Origin: Onchidella celtica
Taxonomy: Eukaryota; Mollusca; Gastropoda; Systellommatophora; Onchidiidae
Direction of reading: 5' to 3'
DNA length: 64,000 nt
NCBI GenBank assembly: GCA_963931925.1
Contig: OZ007575.1
Coordinates: forward strand, 41,284,612-41,348,611
Shown here piece by piece: positions 27,288-39,300 of this stretch. The notes beneath the pieces were generated by a model that worked only from the letters and a program-made list of their open reading frames with translations, was not told the origin of the DNA and made no database searches. Both the position numbers and the translations under genes were made by a program. Each line of letters begins with the position of its first letter. The stretch's first letter is position 1.

Positions 27288-27585
27288 GAGAGAGAGAGAG
27301 AAAGATTGAGACAGAGAAAGAGAGAGACACACAGAAAGAAATTGAGAGAGAGAGAGACACACACACACACACACACAGGGAGAGCGAGAGAGAGGGGGGC
27401 AGAGAGAGAGAAACACACACACACACACACAGAGGGAGAAAGAGAGAGAGAGAGAGAGGGAGGACAGAGAGAGAGAGAGACACACACACACAGATGGAGA
27501 GCGAAAGAGAGAGGGAGGACAGAGAGAGAGAGAGACACACACACACACACAGAGGGAGAGCGAGAGAGAGAGAGAGAGAGAGACT
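27288..27585. repeat. GA/CA satellite with higher-order units
   Basis: (GA)n and (CA)n blocks alternate at least four times, separated by GGGAGAGCGAGAGAG-like or GGGGGCAGAGAG-like segments, giving units of roughly 60 bp. Open frames on both strands are artefacts. Confidence 0.88.
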
Positions 27586-27652
27586 ACTTTACAGCTACTT
27601 CAGCATTTTGTTTTGTTATCTTTTAGAAAGGGAGAAGATTAAAGGAAGACTA

Positions 27653-27957
27653 TTAACTCCTTGTCTGCCACACAGATTTCTATTCATATGCCGGGCGCAA
27701 AAGGGGACAAAACAAGCAAATCTAAAACATTACACACCATAAATGCCACACTTTCAAAATACACGCAAATGACGCAAGTAAACAGGGGAACTAATTAGGA
27801 AATACACAAACAATGATAATTCGGGAATTTGTTTTCATATAATCACTCAAGAAATGCATACGAACTAGGCCCTGAACAGTTCAGGGCACATGGCATCGGC
27901 AGTATAGCGAGATTAGACAGCACGGAACAGTTCCGGGCAATGCAGGGAAGGGGTTAA
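27653..27957. mobile_element. TTAA-flanked MITE, family A copy 1
   Basis: The element runs from TTAACTCCTTGTCTGCC to a right end reading GGAAGGGGTTAA. It shares most of its length with the copy at 38841-39129, including ACACAGATTTC, ATTACACACC, TTTCAAAATACAC, AATTCGGGAATT, TCAAGAAATGCAT, GTTCAGGGCACATGGCA and TTCCGGGCAA. The two copies show it is a dispersed family. TTAA at both ends suggests piggyBac-type mobilisation. Confidence 0.75.
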
Positions 27958-28240
27958 TCTCTTCGCTTGAATGGTGTGTTTTTTTGTTGTGTCGTCACTC
28001 GATTCACTGATGTTATTAAATCTTAGATGTTGTGGTGCCGGTATTGTTTATCTTGCATGCATGTGTAGTCGGTGTGTGATCAGTATAGTCACATGCCGTC
28101 ATTGTCAGTCCCATCTTGTACATGTGGCGATCTTACTTCCTGTTTGTTTGAACTCCACTTTTTTTTTTTCATAACTGAGTAATTCGACGTTAGACGTTTG
28201 CGGCTTTAGTATTAATATAGGGAGTTAGAATAAATCGGAA

Positions 28241-28343
28241 GTGTGAAATTGATTGATAAGTGCCACAACACATTTTAAACAATCTAGTGCGGTGTGAAAC
28301 AGCTTGATAAGTGCCACAACGCATTTCGAACAATTTAGTGTCA
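28241..28343. repeat. Two-unit direct repeat of about 51 bp
   Basis: GTGTGAAATTGATTGATAAG with TGCCACAACACATTTTAAACAA is followed by GTGTGAAACAGCTTGATAAG with TGCCACAACGCATTTCGAACAA. The two units are about 85% alike. Confidence 0.75.
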
Positions 28344-30244
28344 AAGTGTGCACTTGTTGCACGTCTTCTTCATGCTGAAAGACCTCCAGTTTTTCAGAAA
28401 ATGGAGATGGAACAAACAAGAATTAAGGTTACGATGTATTACCAAACAACTACCACTTATAGCTCCACGGTAACCTAAGCAAACCAGTGTTTACTCCAAC
28501 CTTCTGGCGTAACTCAAAAGATAGCTTAGTTAGATTCCACCTTCATGGCCCTGCTAATCAGTTACGATGTGATAGTGATTATCGTAATCACTGCCGATGC
28601 ACGCAGGATGCTTACAGAATCTTCTGTATTTAATGCCATAGTGCTTGGCATCTCAGATTTTTTTTATTTTTTAAAAAAATTTTTCATGGATCTACATGGT
28701 TTGTGATATTTCATTAAACGGAAAGAAAATAGATAAAGACATAAAGATACGTTTTAGATTGCATTGGACTAAGGACCTACATTTCTAGAAACTCTTCACG
28801 AGAATCTATTCACAGCTAAGGTACATGTAGTTGATGTATGAAGTCACAGGATGTTGCTGAAACAAAATTGTCCCCTGCAGACTTTTTTGTTGTTGTTGTT
28901 TTTAATATTCGAGGTGTTTGGAACTTAGAACGAATTGAGCGTTCTTCCAGATACTTTGATGGATATGATAACGCCCCTTTTTGAGTGGTGAGGAGAGGGT
29001 TTGTCTGCTCGTAAAAAGAGTGATAGCTTGGTCTGTAGAGGCGATGGTTCTGTTTTCTGTATCCAGGACATGATAAAACCACTATCGTTGTTAACATTAT
29101 GTCATATGTTAATAACATGCAGTTCATTCAAATCCATCATTTTTGTTTGTTTGTTTGTTTGTTTGTTGACATGCCAACATTTATCAAAATTTAGTCTTTT
29201 TTTTTTTTTTTAATCTTTTTTTTTTCTTATGTTAAATTAAATTGAAAAAGGTAAAGAAAAAAAAAGAAAACATTTGATGTTTGTAATAATGTGGTATTGT
29301 TGTTGTTGTTGTTTCCCAGTTCATTGTGGGGTATAAGTGGTCTGTGTATTACTGTAGAAAACGCGATACTGTGGTTTTCCTGCATGTCCTCCCCCCCCCC
29401 CCCCCCAAACTTTCAACATCCCCACCACTAATCCCACCGTCTGTTTAGTGTCCTGGTGTTGTCTTAAACAGGTTAAGCATACTTCATATCCACTCACACC
29501 ACCCACGTCTTTCCCCTGGCATTTTGAGCATGTTTGTTTGTTTTTCATTATATCGATATGGGTTGTTGAAAAAATGGGATGGTAATTATGGCCTGGGAAT
29601 GTTCCGTGAAGGGGAATTACATTCTCTTTTCGGCGCTGAGCGTAGTTATGTAAACATACAAGAAACGGGCGTAAACATACAGGAAAAGGACTTGGGCTTT
29701 GCCTCTAACATTCCTTTCTATGAAATTTTGACTTAAATGTGTTTAGAGGATGTTCCCTTTTCTTGGATTTTCTACGTCTTTTTGCTTGTAATAATGCATG
29801 ACTCTTCAAAATTAATGTACTATCTACGACCAGAAGCAGGAGTTCCTTTAGAAGCGGTGGGCCTTTTTGTAATGTAAATACGACCTATTGTCAAAGTGTG
29901 TGCTAGAGAAGACACGAGCGCATGTCTTACAATTTCATTTGTGTGTGGACACTTCGTATGTATAATGACCATGAGGAGACCTAACGGAAATGCCGTCATG
30001 ATAATGCTGTTTCATTGAAAAGAAAGTCATTACGTTCATTGGCGACCATTTGCAGCATGCTGGTTCTTTACTAATCAGAGCGTCATTGGTAACAATTCAG
30101 AAGTCATTTCTAAGCTGTGTGAATACAGTGGTTATATTAATTGTAGTAGGTAACTATCAAGCTAATAACATTAAATTATATACTCAATGTTTTATGAAAA
30201 GAAAGTGTCACCACCACTTCCCGTTCTGGTCTGCAGAATGATGC

Positions 30245-30405
30245 CTATGCTTTGAACAGCATCGTCGAAGCGTTATCTGTACTTTGCACAGCATCGCCGA
30301 AGCAATGTCTATGGTTGTGCAGCATGGTCGATGCAATGTCTATGTTTCGCATAGCATGGTCGAAGCAATATCTATGCTTTCCACAGCATGGCCGAAGCAA
30401 ACATC
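30245..30405. repeat. Minisatellite, about five units of 33-39 bp
   Basis: The unit resembles TGCTTTGCACAGCATGGTCG with AAGCAATGTCTA. Five diverged units are visible. The open frame at 30284-30577 runs through it and has no other support. Confidence 0.75.
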
Positions 30406-32264
30406 ATCATTCCACGTTCGCATGAGGAATAAAAAAGGAGAAAAAATCACACCTTTAGAAAATGCAGTGGTTCTTTCAAAGTTTCAGCATGGGCGAAGTT
30501 TTCCTATATCTTCAGAATTATGGCAGATTGTATCTGATGGATTTTTGTCTGGAACGTTGCTTTGTGCACCTAATTAGATTCATTTCTTGCGATAGACGCG
30601 ACTCTTAGTTACCGACCTGGCAAAGCGAAACAGACAAAAACAGTTTTAGGATATGAAAGGAGGAGAACCGAGTCTGGCTGCCTTGTGTTCGGGGGTAGGT
30701 GTACGTTCAGGATAAAGGGTTAGGGACAGGTTTGATAATAGGTTTGCGATTGGGGACAGGGTTAGTTCTTTCACGATTAATCATTTTCGATATTTTTTCT
30801 CACTCGTCCTATTCAAAGGCTTTAGTGTGTTTTGGAGGTATCGGGATTCGGTAATCCTTCCTGATGTGAGATACATCAGAGATCTTGAATGTGTATTTTC
30901 CCAGCAATACTTGAATTTATGATGGGGCAGTTTTCATTGGAGAGGCTTCATTAATCTACGTCGTGGAACTGCTTTTGCAGAAAAGTTTTGATACAACGAA
31001 ATGAGATTCGGAGTCAAGTTGAAAACCGCTATGAACTCGATAGACCTATTCGCTGAGGCCTCAGGTGACATAATGAAATCAGGCCCAAGTGACATAATTA
31101 AATCAATGCATTAACAGTTAGCTCGTGAATTACCGAACCCTTCCATTTCCACATCGCATCCATGGACCTAACCAGGTTAAGAAATACACGTGCCTGGTCT
31201 GAAGAAGCCCCGGGCTTTACTACAAACACTCGGAGCTCAAGTCTGTTTCTAATGGACACAATTGTGCTCACGTGTACTTTCCCTCGTGGCTGCACAGAGC
31301 AGAGGTTGTCTATTCTTTTAAGTGAATTACGTACTAGATTTACTAGCCGCGTTGAAAGGGGTGCGCCCCTCCCTCGAAGTAGACGAAGATTCTCGTGTTG
31401 TTCTTTTTTCCTTGCCTTGGACTCACTTTCAACAATAACAGAAGTAGCAAATAGCAAGGTATAACCTGATTAGATTACAAGAATTTTAAAGCCATAGTTC
31501 ATGGTGATGTACTACATGTAGCTTTTAACACTTCCGTTTTTCTACTTGTTGTATCATCATAATGTTTTTCAGTTCGCGTTCTTGGTTGAAAATCGAACTT
31601 GTCCCGTTGTCTTGAGTCTGTTGTATCAGTTTTTGAATTGAATAGTCACTCACTTTTTTTTTTTTGCCAGAGAAAAACACGCTGGCTTCTGCTGAATATA
31701 TCGTTATAGTGGTATTTTTAAAAATATAATTATGTGCTAACAAAGCTAGGCTTGCCATAAGAAGTATTTCATGTTGGTCAGGCTGTGAAATTGTGCCAGG
31801 GGGTAACGGGGTCAAGTCGAAATACATTCTGTAGTGGCACTGGTTTCGAGAGACCGGCGCCTTGTTTACTTTATGTACATTTATGGATTGCAGTGTCGGC
31901 TTTGCTATAATTATTAGGACGGTGTTCCCGTAGGGTACAAGGCTGTCCCGTAATTGTACACAGGGGATGAGCCTCTTCGGAAGAAAGGTGGTTGGCGAAA
32001 TTAAAAAAAATTCGTGTGGTCAGAACAAGGCTAGAAGCAAAGACAAAATTATGGCAGAAAGAAAAAGATGTATATAGCAAAGCCTCGCGTAAGAATGATA
32101 CGCAAACGATACAATAAAATGCAAAAGAAAGGGTTTGCCTTTTATTGTATTGTTTTGGTATTATTTCTATATTGCTATATATAATATACATACAACTTTT
32201 CCTTTTTGCCAAACCGGTATTTTGTTTTTGGAGAAATGTGTATTGCATGCATTACACAGAAGCC

Positions 32265-32360
32265 GGGTTTCTTCCCGGTAATCAGTCTCGGTCGTCGGGA
32301 AATCAGCCCCGGTAGCCGGGAAATCAGTCTCGGTAGTCGGGAAATCAGTCTCGGTAGTAT
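32265..32360. repeat. Minisatellite, about four units of 21-22 bp
   Basis: The unit is GGTAGTCGGGAAATCAGTCTC. Four consecutive units occur with few changes, so the array is young. It has no coding role. Confidence 0.8.
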
Positions 32361-33191
32361 TGAAAGCATGTAATAAATAAGGTTGTCCTTTCAGTAAAGC
32401 TAGTCTCTGTTGTGCATGTCACCAACACCTGCTATTATATCACTATACAGTTCAGTTGTCCATCCTTTGTTGATCTGAGCTCTCTTGCACTCTTCTGACT
32501 CCTTCATTATTTTTTCCCCATGTGCTTGTTATCCATATCCCACTGCCAGTGTTCAGTCCATGCTGTGATTCGATGTCCCAGTGTTGGACTATAAACTGAG
32601 AATCCTTGTTTCATTAGATGAAAGGAGTATGCACTAGCTTGCATAACTTGTGAGATTTCGTATTTAGTTATTATTTCAGTGGGTCTGTCACACGTTCTTT
32701 TAAAAAAATAAAAGATTAATCTTTTCTGAATACCAAGAGGATGACAATGAATTGTGGGGCCTGAAGATCTCTGAGGATTAGCATAAAGCTGTTTGATTTG
32801 CATTTGCTCATAACTGTATTTAATGCAAAGGTAACCCTACCTCCGATCCTGCTTTGGATTTTGGGGGAGGGGAGGCAGAATAGCAGAGGCTTTTAATTTT
32901 GAGGATCCTTTGAACTCATTTCAGATGATCTTATAAATTAAGTGGATGCCCTCCTGTTCAGTTTTTATTTCAAGGAGGTAATAAATAAACGCAGTACATG
33001 TTGACAGCAATGGCGTTTTACAATTCCACTACTTACAACAACAACCATTTATAACTGGTCTATTTCAGTCCTATATGAGATCATAACTTGTGTTCTTGGA
33101 CATGTTGCTGTAAAGATACATAAAGAAATAGTTTATGGAGGGATATAGTTCTAGTAATCTTATGTTATGTCTTGTGTGTCTCCTCTTCCAG

Positions 33192-33349
33192 GTCTGTTGC
33201 GAGGTTCAGTGGCAGGCACAGCCAGGGATGTAGTCCATCAGTTGGGAGCCACTAATGCTACAGCAGCAGCTTTGAGGAAGAAGCGGAAATCTACCTTGTC
33301 GACCTTCGCTCCTGTCATGGAAGAGGACAAGGATATTGACCCGGATAAG
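33192..33349 (+). CDS. ANKS1: ANKS1 exon a: linker upstream of SAM1
   Basis: This 158-nt internal exon is flanked by a CAG acceptor and GTAAGT donor. The first two bases complete a split codon (entry phase 1), followed by 52 full codons. The peptide begins [14 protein letters not shown], has a basic stretch (LRKKRKS) and ends acidic ([10 protein letters not shown]). I see no named domain. It is assigned to the ANKS1 gene because its exit phase 0 fits the next exon and the chain leads in frame into the SAM domains. Entry in phase 1 shows at least one more exon lies upstream. No convincing one was found in the 33 kb before it. The basic cluster could be a nuclear localisation-type sequence, which is a guess. 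Confidence 0.82.
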
Positions 33350-36300
33350 GTAAGTTTTGCTGTGTACAAGACTTAATATCGTGGCTGAAAAGTTTAGTAT
33401 ACCTAAATTGTGGAACAACATTGGCATTGACACCAGGACAAGTGAGAACATCATCACATTTAAAAATGGACTCAAAACTGAATTGTTTAGGACTTTCTTC
33501 TTTGAAACTGAATGATATCCCTTTGGTCTCATAGGTTGAGGATGAGAGTAGATTAAGTTTTGTTAATATGAGTGCATTGGAGCATGATGAATTGTTCCTA
33601 TGTTAATCCTGTTTCTAATTTAGTTCAGCGCCTTAGATTACATCATTTTTTGTGGATTTGAGCACTATACAAGCTAATGGTTACATATTACATATTCACT
33701 AGTAAAGTCCTTGTTTTCCAGGGCATTAAGGCTAGACTGGCTCTCCATAGAGATCCAGGAACAACAAAACAGAATGTAGAATAAACATTTAATTATTATT
33801 ATTTTAGTGTTATTGAGATGAGACTACTGTTGTGTGGGAATCGTATGCAATCGTGGGACAAATTTGTAAAGCAAAATTTTGGTGATAATATTGAAGCATC
33901 AGATACAATTGAGCAAAGTATCCAAGAGCAGATTTTGATGAACCTGTTTCAATGTCATCTCACAGTCAGCAAGCATGGTTGGTGTCACAATTTAATGGAA
34001 GCCATAACTGTTTTGGATCTATTAATGGAAGTGTACATGTCATTGTCAGCACTAATTTGCCAGATGTGTTGACTTTATTGGTAATGGCTAACTGTTATTA
34101 TTATCCATCATTGATAGTATCCACCTTTTGTAGTGGATTCCATAGCTGCTTAAGGGGATGAATCACAAAGGATTCACTGGCATATCTTACCAAATATGGA
34201 CTTGGAAATGTGAGATTGAGAGCAGAATCCTTAGCCTTGTGTAATAATAATTGAGTCCTTCATATTGGCCCTCGGTAGCGGTGTGGTCATAGGCTTGTTT
34301 GCCTAAATCACAGACGAAGAATTGAGCAAACTTCCCGGACGCAGCTTCGAAGCTGGCGGCAGCAGGCCAGTGGTTGATTGATAGGGCAGATGGCAATATA
34401 CCGTCACTCTGGCCTGGATATCGTGACACAGAGCATCCACCAGTATTGGTGCTCTTTGGTTTGGGTCTTTCACCCTAGTCAGTTGGGACTGCGAGGCTGT
34501 GGAGTAGCCTACAGGCAGCCGGTCAGGCAATATGACTGTCCCTCTGGCATCCTCCTGCACCTGGATACATTTCCAGTCGTCTTGACCCTGTCTTGCCACT
34601 TGGATAAGTTGTGTCCAGGCGAGAGAGTGAGTCTGATGTTTGCGCAGCTCTTTCTCACTAAAAACAAATTCTTTGCGCCAGTCTTAACACTCACCTCGTC
34701 TTCTTTCATCTTTGTCTCGTCTTCTTTCCTCTCAAAATTCCAACGGCGATGGGCGAGTGCGGTGGCAGCAGGTTTGGATAGACTGGAAGCTGTTAGCACA
34801 GACCTACACGTTGGTGGCTGTGGGCTATGGTCGCTTCATCGTCGATTGAAGTGGAGGCGTGGGGAGGCAGCACCCACAGTAGCTGAGCAGCCTTATTTAA
34901 GGATAGCACTGCTCACCTCAACTGAGGAAGGGGCTAGAAAAGGTGCCCTAAAGAAAGCCCACTTCACATCACCCTGACTGGTATACCGCGACCAGTGGGG
35001 ATCCCTTTTTGCGGTCGAAACAAAAAGAAATTCAGCTTACTCAGGCTAGGAGCCTGGAATATACGCACACTACAGGACAACTCAAACAACCCGGAAAGAC
35101 GCACTGCACTTATTGCCATTGAGCTCAGCAGGTACAACCTGGACATAGTGGCACTCAGTGAGACCAGACTCCCTGATAGTGGCCAACTCAAAGAGCTCAG
35201 TGGTGGATACACCTTCTTCTGGAAAGGCAAGGGTGCAGTCGAACCGAGACAGCATGGTGTTGGGTTTGCAATTAAAAATGACCTTGTCAGAAACTTGCAG
35301 TCCATGCCAATTGAAATAAATGACAGGCTAATGACACTCAGGATCCCAGTTGGGAAAAGCCAGTCAGCCACCCTCATTAGCGCATATGCGCCCACCATGA
35401 CAAACCCAAATGAAGCCAAAGACAAGTTCTATTCTGATCTAGAATCTGTCATATGCTCTGTCCATGCAGCTGATAAGCTGATTCTCTTGGGGGACTTCAA
35501 TGCTAGGGTTGGCTCCGAAATCTCAGCCTGGCCAAATGTTTTGGGCCCTCATGGAGTTGGTTCATGCAATAACAATGGGTTGCGCTTACTTACTTTGTGC
35601 GCTGAATTTGGCCTGTTCATTACCAACACAAATTTTAGTCTCCCCGTGAGAAACAGAACGTCATGGATGCATCCCCGCTCAAAGCATTGGCATCTCATAG
35701 ACTATGTCATTGTGAGGAAGACTGACAGAAAGGATGTCCTTGTAACAAAGGCGATGTGTGGTGCCGAGTGTGGAACTGACCACAGACTCATTGTTTGCAA
35801 GCTCAGACTAACATTGAGGCGCAATAGACGCCCTCAAGGGAAAGCGCCACCTAAACGCCTAAATGTTTCAAAACTCTGCTCAGCTGAGAAACAGAGCGAG
35901 CTCTCATCAGAACTCTCCTCAAAATTGGATTGCGTGACTTTTGACCCTGAGAACAATGAACAGAGCTGGACTGACCTAAATACGACTGTACACTCTTGCG
36001 CCAGCAGCACAGTTGGTTTTCCTGTCCGCAAGCACCAGGACTGGTTCAATGATAATGATAATGAAATCAAAGTGCTCATCAAAGAAAAAAATAGTCTCAT
36101 CCAAGCTCACTGCAGTGACCCCTCTTCCACAGCAAAAGCTGATGCACTGCGTGCATGTAAGGGTGTACTCCAGAAGAAGCTGAGGAAAATGAAAAATGAC
36201 TGGCTTGAAGAGCGAGTAAGAGAAACTCAGAAATATGCCGACACAAACAACACTAGAAAGTTCTTTGAGAGCCTCCGAGCTGTGTTTGGACCATCCCGCT

Positions 36301-39300
36301 CTGGCACTACGCCACTTCTTGCGTCAGATGGTTCAACACGCATTGTTGAATTGAATGCCATAATTCAGCGTTGGGCAGAACATTTCGGAGGTGTACTAAA
36401 TCGGCCATCAAATATAAATACTGAGTCCATTGACCGCCTCCCTCAGACTCCTATTAATGCAGCTCTTGCCAAGCCATTCACAGCAAATGAGACCCGGACT
36501 GCCACAAATCAGATGTCCTTTAACAAATCACCAGGCGTGGATTCAATTCCTGCTGAGGTGTATGCCTTCGGTGGAGAAAAGCTTATTGAAAGGTTGACCG
36601 AGTTGTTCAATCATATGTTGAAAGCAGGGAAGCTGCCACAGGACTTCAAAGATGCTTCAATCATCCATCTGTACAAAAACAAAGGGGACAGCCAAGTCTG
36701 TGACAACCATCGGGGAATCTCTCTACTTTCAATTGCTGGCAAAATATTGGCAAGAATGCTTCCGAATCGCCTTCTTGATCACCTCTCGTCAAATGACTTG
36801 CTTCCCGAGAGCCAATGTGGCTTTCGTAAAGAGAGGGGAACGGCGGATATGATTTTTGCTGCCAGACAGATTCAGGAAAAATGCATGGAACAAAATAAAG
36901 CGCTGTATATCACATTTGTTGACCTCACAAAAGCATTTGACACAGTGTGTCGTGAAGGCCTCTGGAAAATCTTGGCGAAGTTTGGGTGTCCACCCGTATT
37001 CATCACAATAGTGCGCCAGTTTCATGATGGCATGCAAGCTGCAGTCAAAAGCAACGGCAGTGTTTCAGAGCCCTTTGCTGTCACAAATGGGGTAAAACAG
37101 GGTTGTGTCTTAGCCCCAACTCTGTTCAGCATCATGTTCTCTGCAATGCTACAAGAAGCCTTTAGCTCTCCTCCTCAAGGGGTAAGCATCAAGTACCGAA
37201 CTGATGGCAGTCTATTCAACCTCAGGAGACTTCAGGCAAAAACCAAAACCAAAAGTACTCAAGTCTGTGACCTACTATTTGCTGATGATTGTGCACTTCT
37301 GGCACACGATGAGGATAGCATGCAAAACTGTGTTAAGTTCTCTAGTGCCTGTGACAACTTTGGCCTCACAATAAGCACAAAGAAGACGGAAGTGCTCCAT
37401 CAGCCTACTCCAGACGACAAGTATCCTGTGACCCCAAATATCAAAGTCCATGACAGTCTTCTGAAGGTGTCGGAGAACTTCACCTATCTTGGCAGTACAC
37501 TGTCTTCCGCGGCTCATGTTGATACTGAAATTCTCTCAAGAATCAGCAAAGCCAGCTCTGCATTTGGCAGGCTTCGAAAGAGAGTGTGGGATGTTGCCGG
37601 CATTCGCACAGACACTAAGCTGAAAGTGTACAATGCTGTGGTCCTTCCCACCCTACTCTATGGGGCTGAAACCTGGACAGTGTACCAATCGCATGCCAGA
37701 AAGCTAAATCACTTTCATCTGGCCTGCCTTAGAAAGATCCTAAGGATCAAATGGCAGGATAAAATTCCAGACACTGACAATAAACTATGTTAATAAACTA
37801 TGTTAATAATTACATTATTTATAGAGGTTTTTATCTGTGGCAAATATGGGGTTTGTAATCAGACTACACGCTATGTGCACATTATTAAATAACACATAAC
37901 CATGGGCCTTAAAATGTCCACGTTGTCTGTGGTAAGAAACGCCTCAGGTGGAGCGAGGCACATGACGATCTTCAGAGGAAGAGTGGATTCTCTCATTAGA
38001 TATTTTGACCTTTAACTTTAACTTCCTGACATCTTCTGAAACCCTGGCCACACCGAGTTCATGACTCTCGGTGTTCGTCAGCCACCTTTTTTCTTTTTCT
38101 TTTTCTCCCCAGGCTATTCTTTGGATTTCAACCTGTACCACTGGTTTCTGTTTTTTGTGCAGATGTCTTATCCAATTTGCCAAAACTGCCACCGATTATA
38201 TGATAAAATTTTAGGCTATTATGAATTTAGTGTTTTTACACCAAATCCTGGTTGTTGGAACCTTGTTAAAGCTAAACTTTTGAAGCTGTTGTTAGGGGAC
38301 AGTAGTATTTTACATAGAGAGCCAAAGCCGAACAGTGAACACTATAGGTAGAATGCGCATGATGTCACAGAGTGTTTTTGTTTTGTTCTTCCAACACCCA
38401 AGATGGCCGGTGGATCAGCTGGTGAGTGTAACTTCGAGGTATGTTTAAGCGGTTAAAATGCCTGCTGGTTGCATTGTAGCTGATTGTTATGACAGGGATG
38501 GAAAGAATGGATCCAAGCTGGTCAGATTCCCTACTATCCGTGTAGACAAGGGAAAGGTAGTGAAAGAATTGACCTAACCTCTCCCACTGAACATGTTCAC
38601 ACGTGTCATTGTTCACTGTAGTGAACTACTTTTAGCTCGCCGCCGATTGTTTGCGACACCTGAAGTGCTCGCAGTGCAGATCAGCTAACGAATTAAAAAT
38701 CAGTGCCACAATCGCCATGGGGATGCATGGGTCAGGACAGCCAAGATGGCGGATATGCGCATTCTACCTATAGTCCACTAAGAACAGTGTTTGAGTTGAG
38801 TTTTCACAAGATTCCATCAGCCTAACCACGATTTGAGCCTTTAACCCCTTGCCTGGCACACAGATTTCCACTCAGATAGTGGACAAAACAAACATATCTC
38901 TAAAAAATTACACACCCATAAATCCCATGCTTTCAAAATACACACAAATGACGCAGGTAAGATGGGGAACTAACTAGGAAATACAGCACAGTCATAATTC
39001 GGGAATTGTCTCCAAATGAGCACTCAAGAAATGCATTACACACTATCCCCAGAAGAGTTCAGGGCACATGGCAGTGTAGTGACATTGCACAGCCTGAAAC
39101 AATTCCGGGCAAAGCTGGGAAAGGGTTAATTGTTTCTTGCTTGAAATGTATTTAATTTGGAGTTGTTTCATTTTGCCAATGCTTTCTATGTAGGTTTTTG
39201 TTTTTGTCTAATATCCAGGTTTTGTGTGAGATTGACAACATATGTTTAAGCCAGAACCCAGAAGGGAGAAAGTCAGATGACAATGTCTTTGATGATGACA

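Larger units (their letters stand above)
28344..33191. other. Non-coding stretch before ANKS1 exon a
   Basis: This segment lies directly upstream of the first visible exon and so is at least in part intron. It holds minisatellites at 30245 and 32265, T/A homopolymers near 29196 and a C17 run at 29391. An open frame on the minus strand at 31098-31457 (119 codons, basic) has no family I recognise and could be a transposon relic. Confidence 0.55.
34254..37803 (+). mobile_element. LINE (non-LTR retrotransposon), 3'-truncated, in the intron between ANKS1 exons a and b
   Basis: The element holds one long ORF (34995-37793) coding for endonuclease and reverse transcriptase, preceded by about 700 bp of GC-richer sequence that I take as its 5' UTR. 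It lies in the same orientation as the host gene. The ORF has no internal stop or frameshift over 932 codons, which points to recent insertion. The 3' end breaks off shortly after the RT domain and is followed by two copies of a 13-bp unit, AATAAACTATGTT, and then AT-rich host sequence. TAATAATT occurs near both proposed borders (about 34246-34253 and 37804-37811), but in AT-rich DNA this is weak evidence for a target duplication. Outer borders are approximate. Confidence 0.85.

Noticed and set aside
27245-27626. Overlapping open frames rich in Cys-Val or Arg-Glu-Thr-His
   Set aside because: They arise from alternating (GA)n and (CA)n, all frames being open in such DNA.
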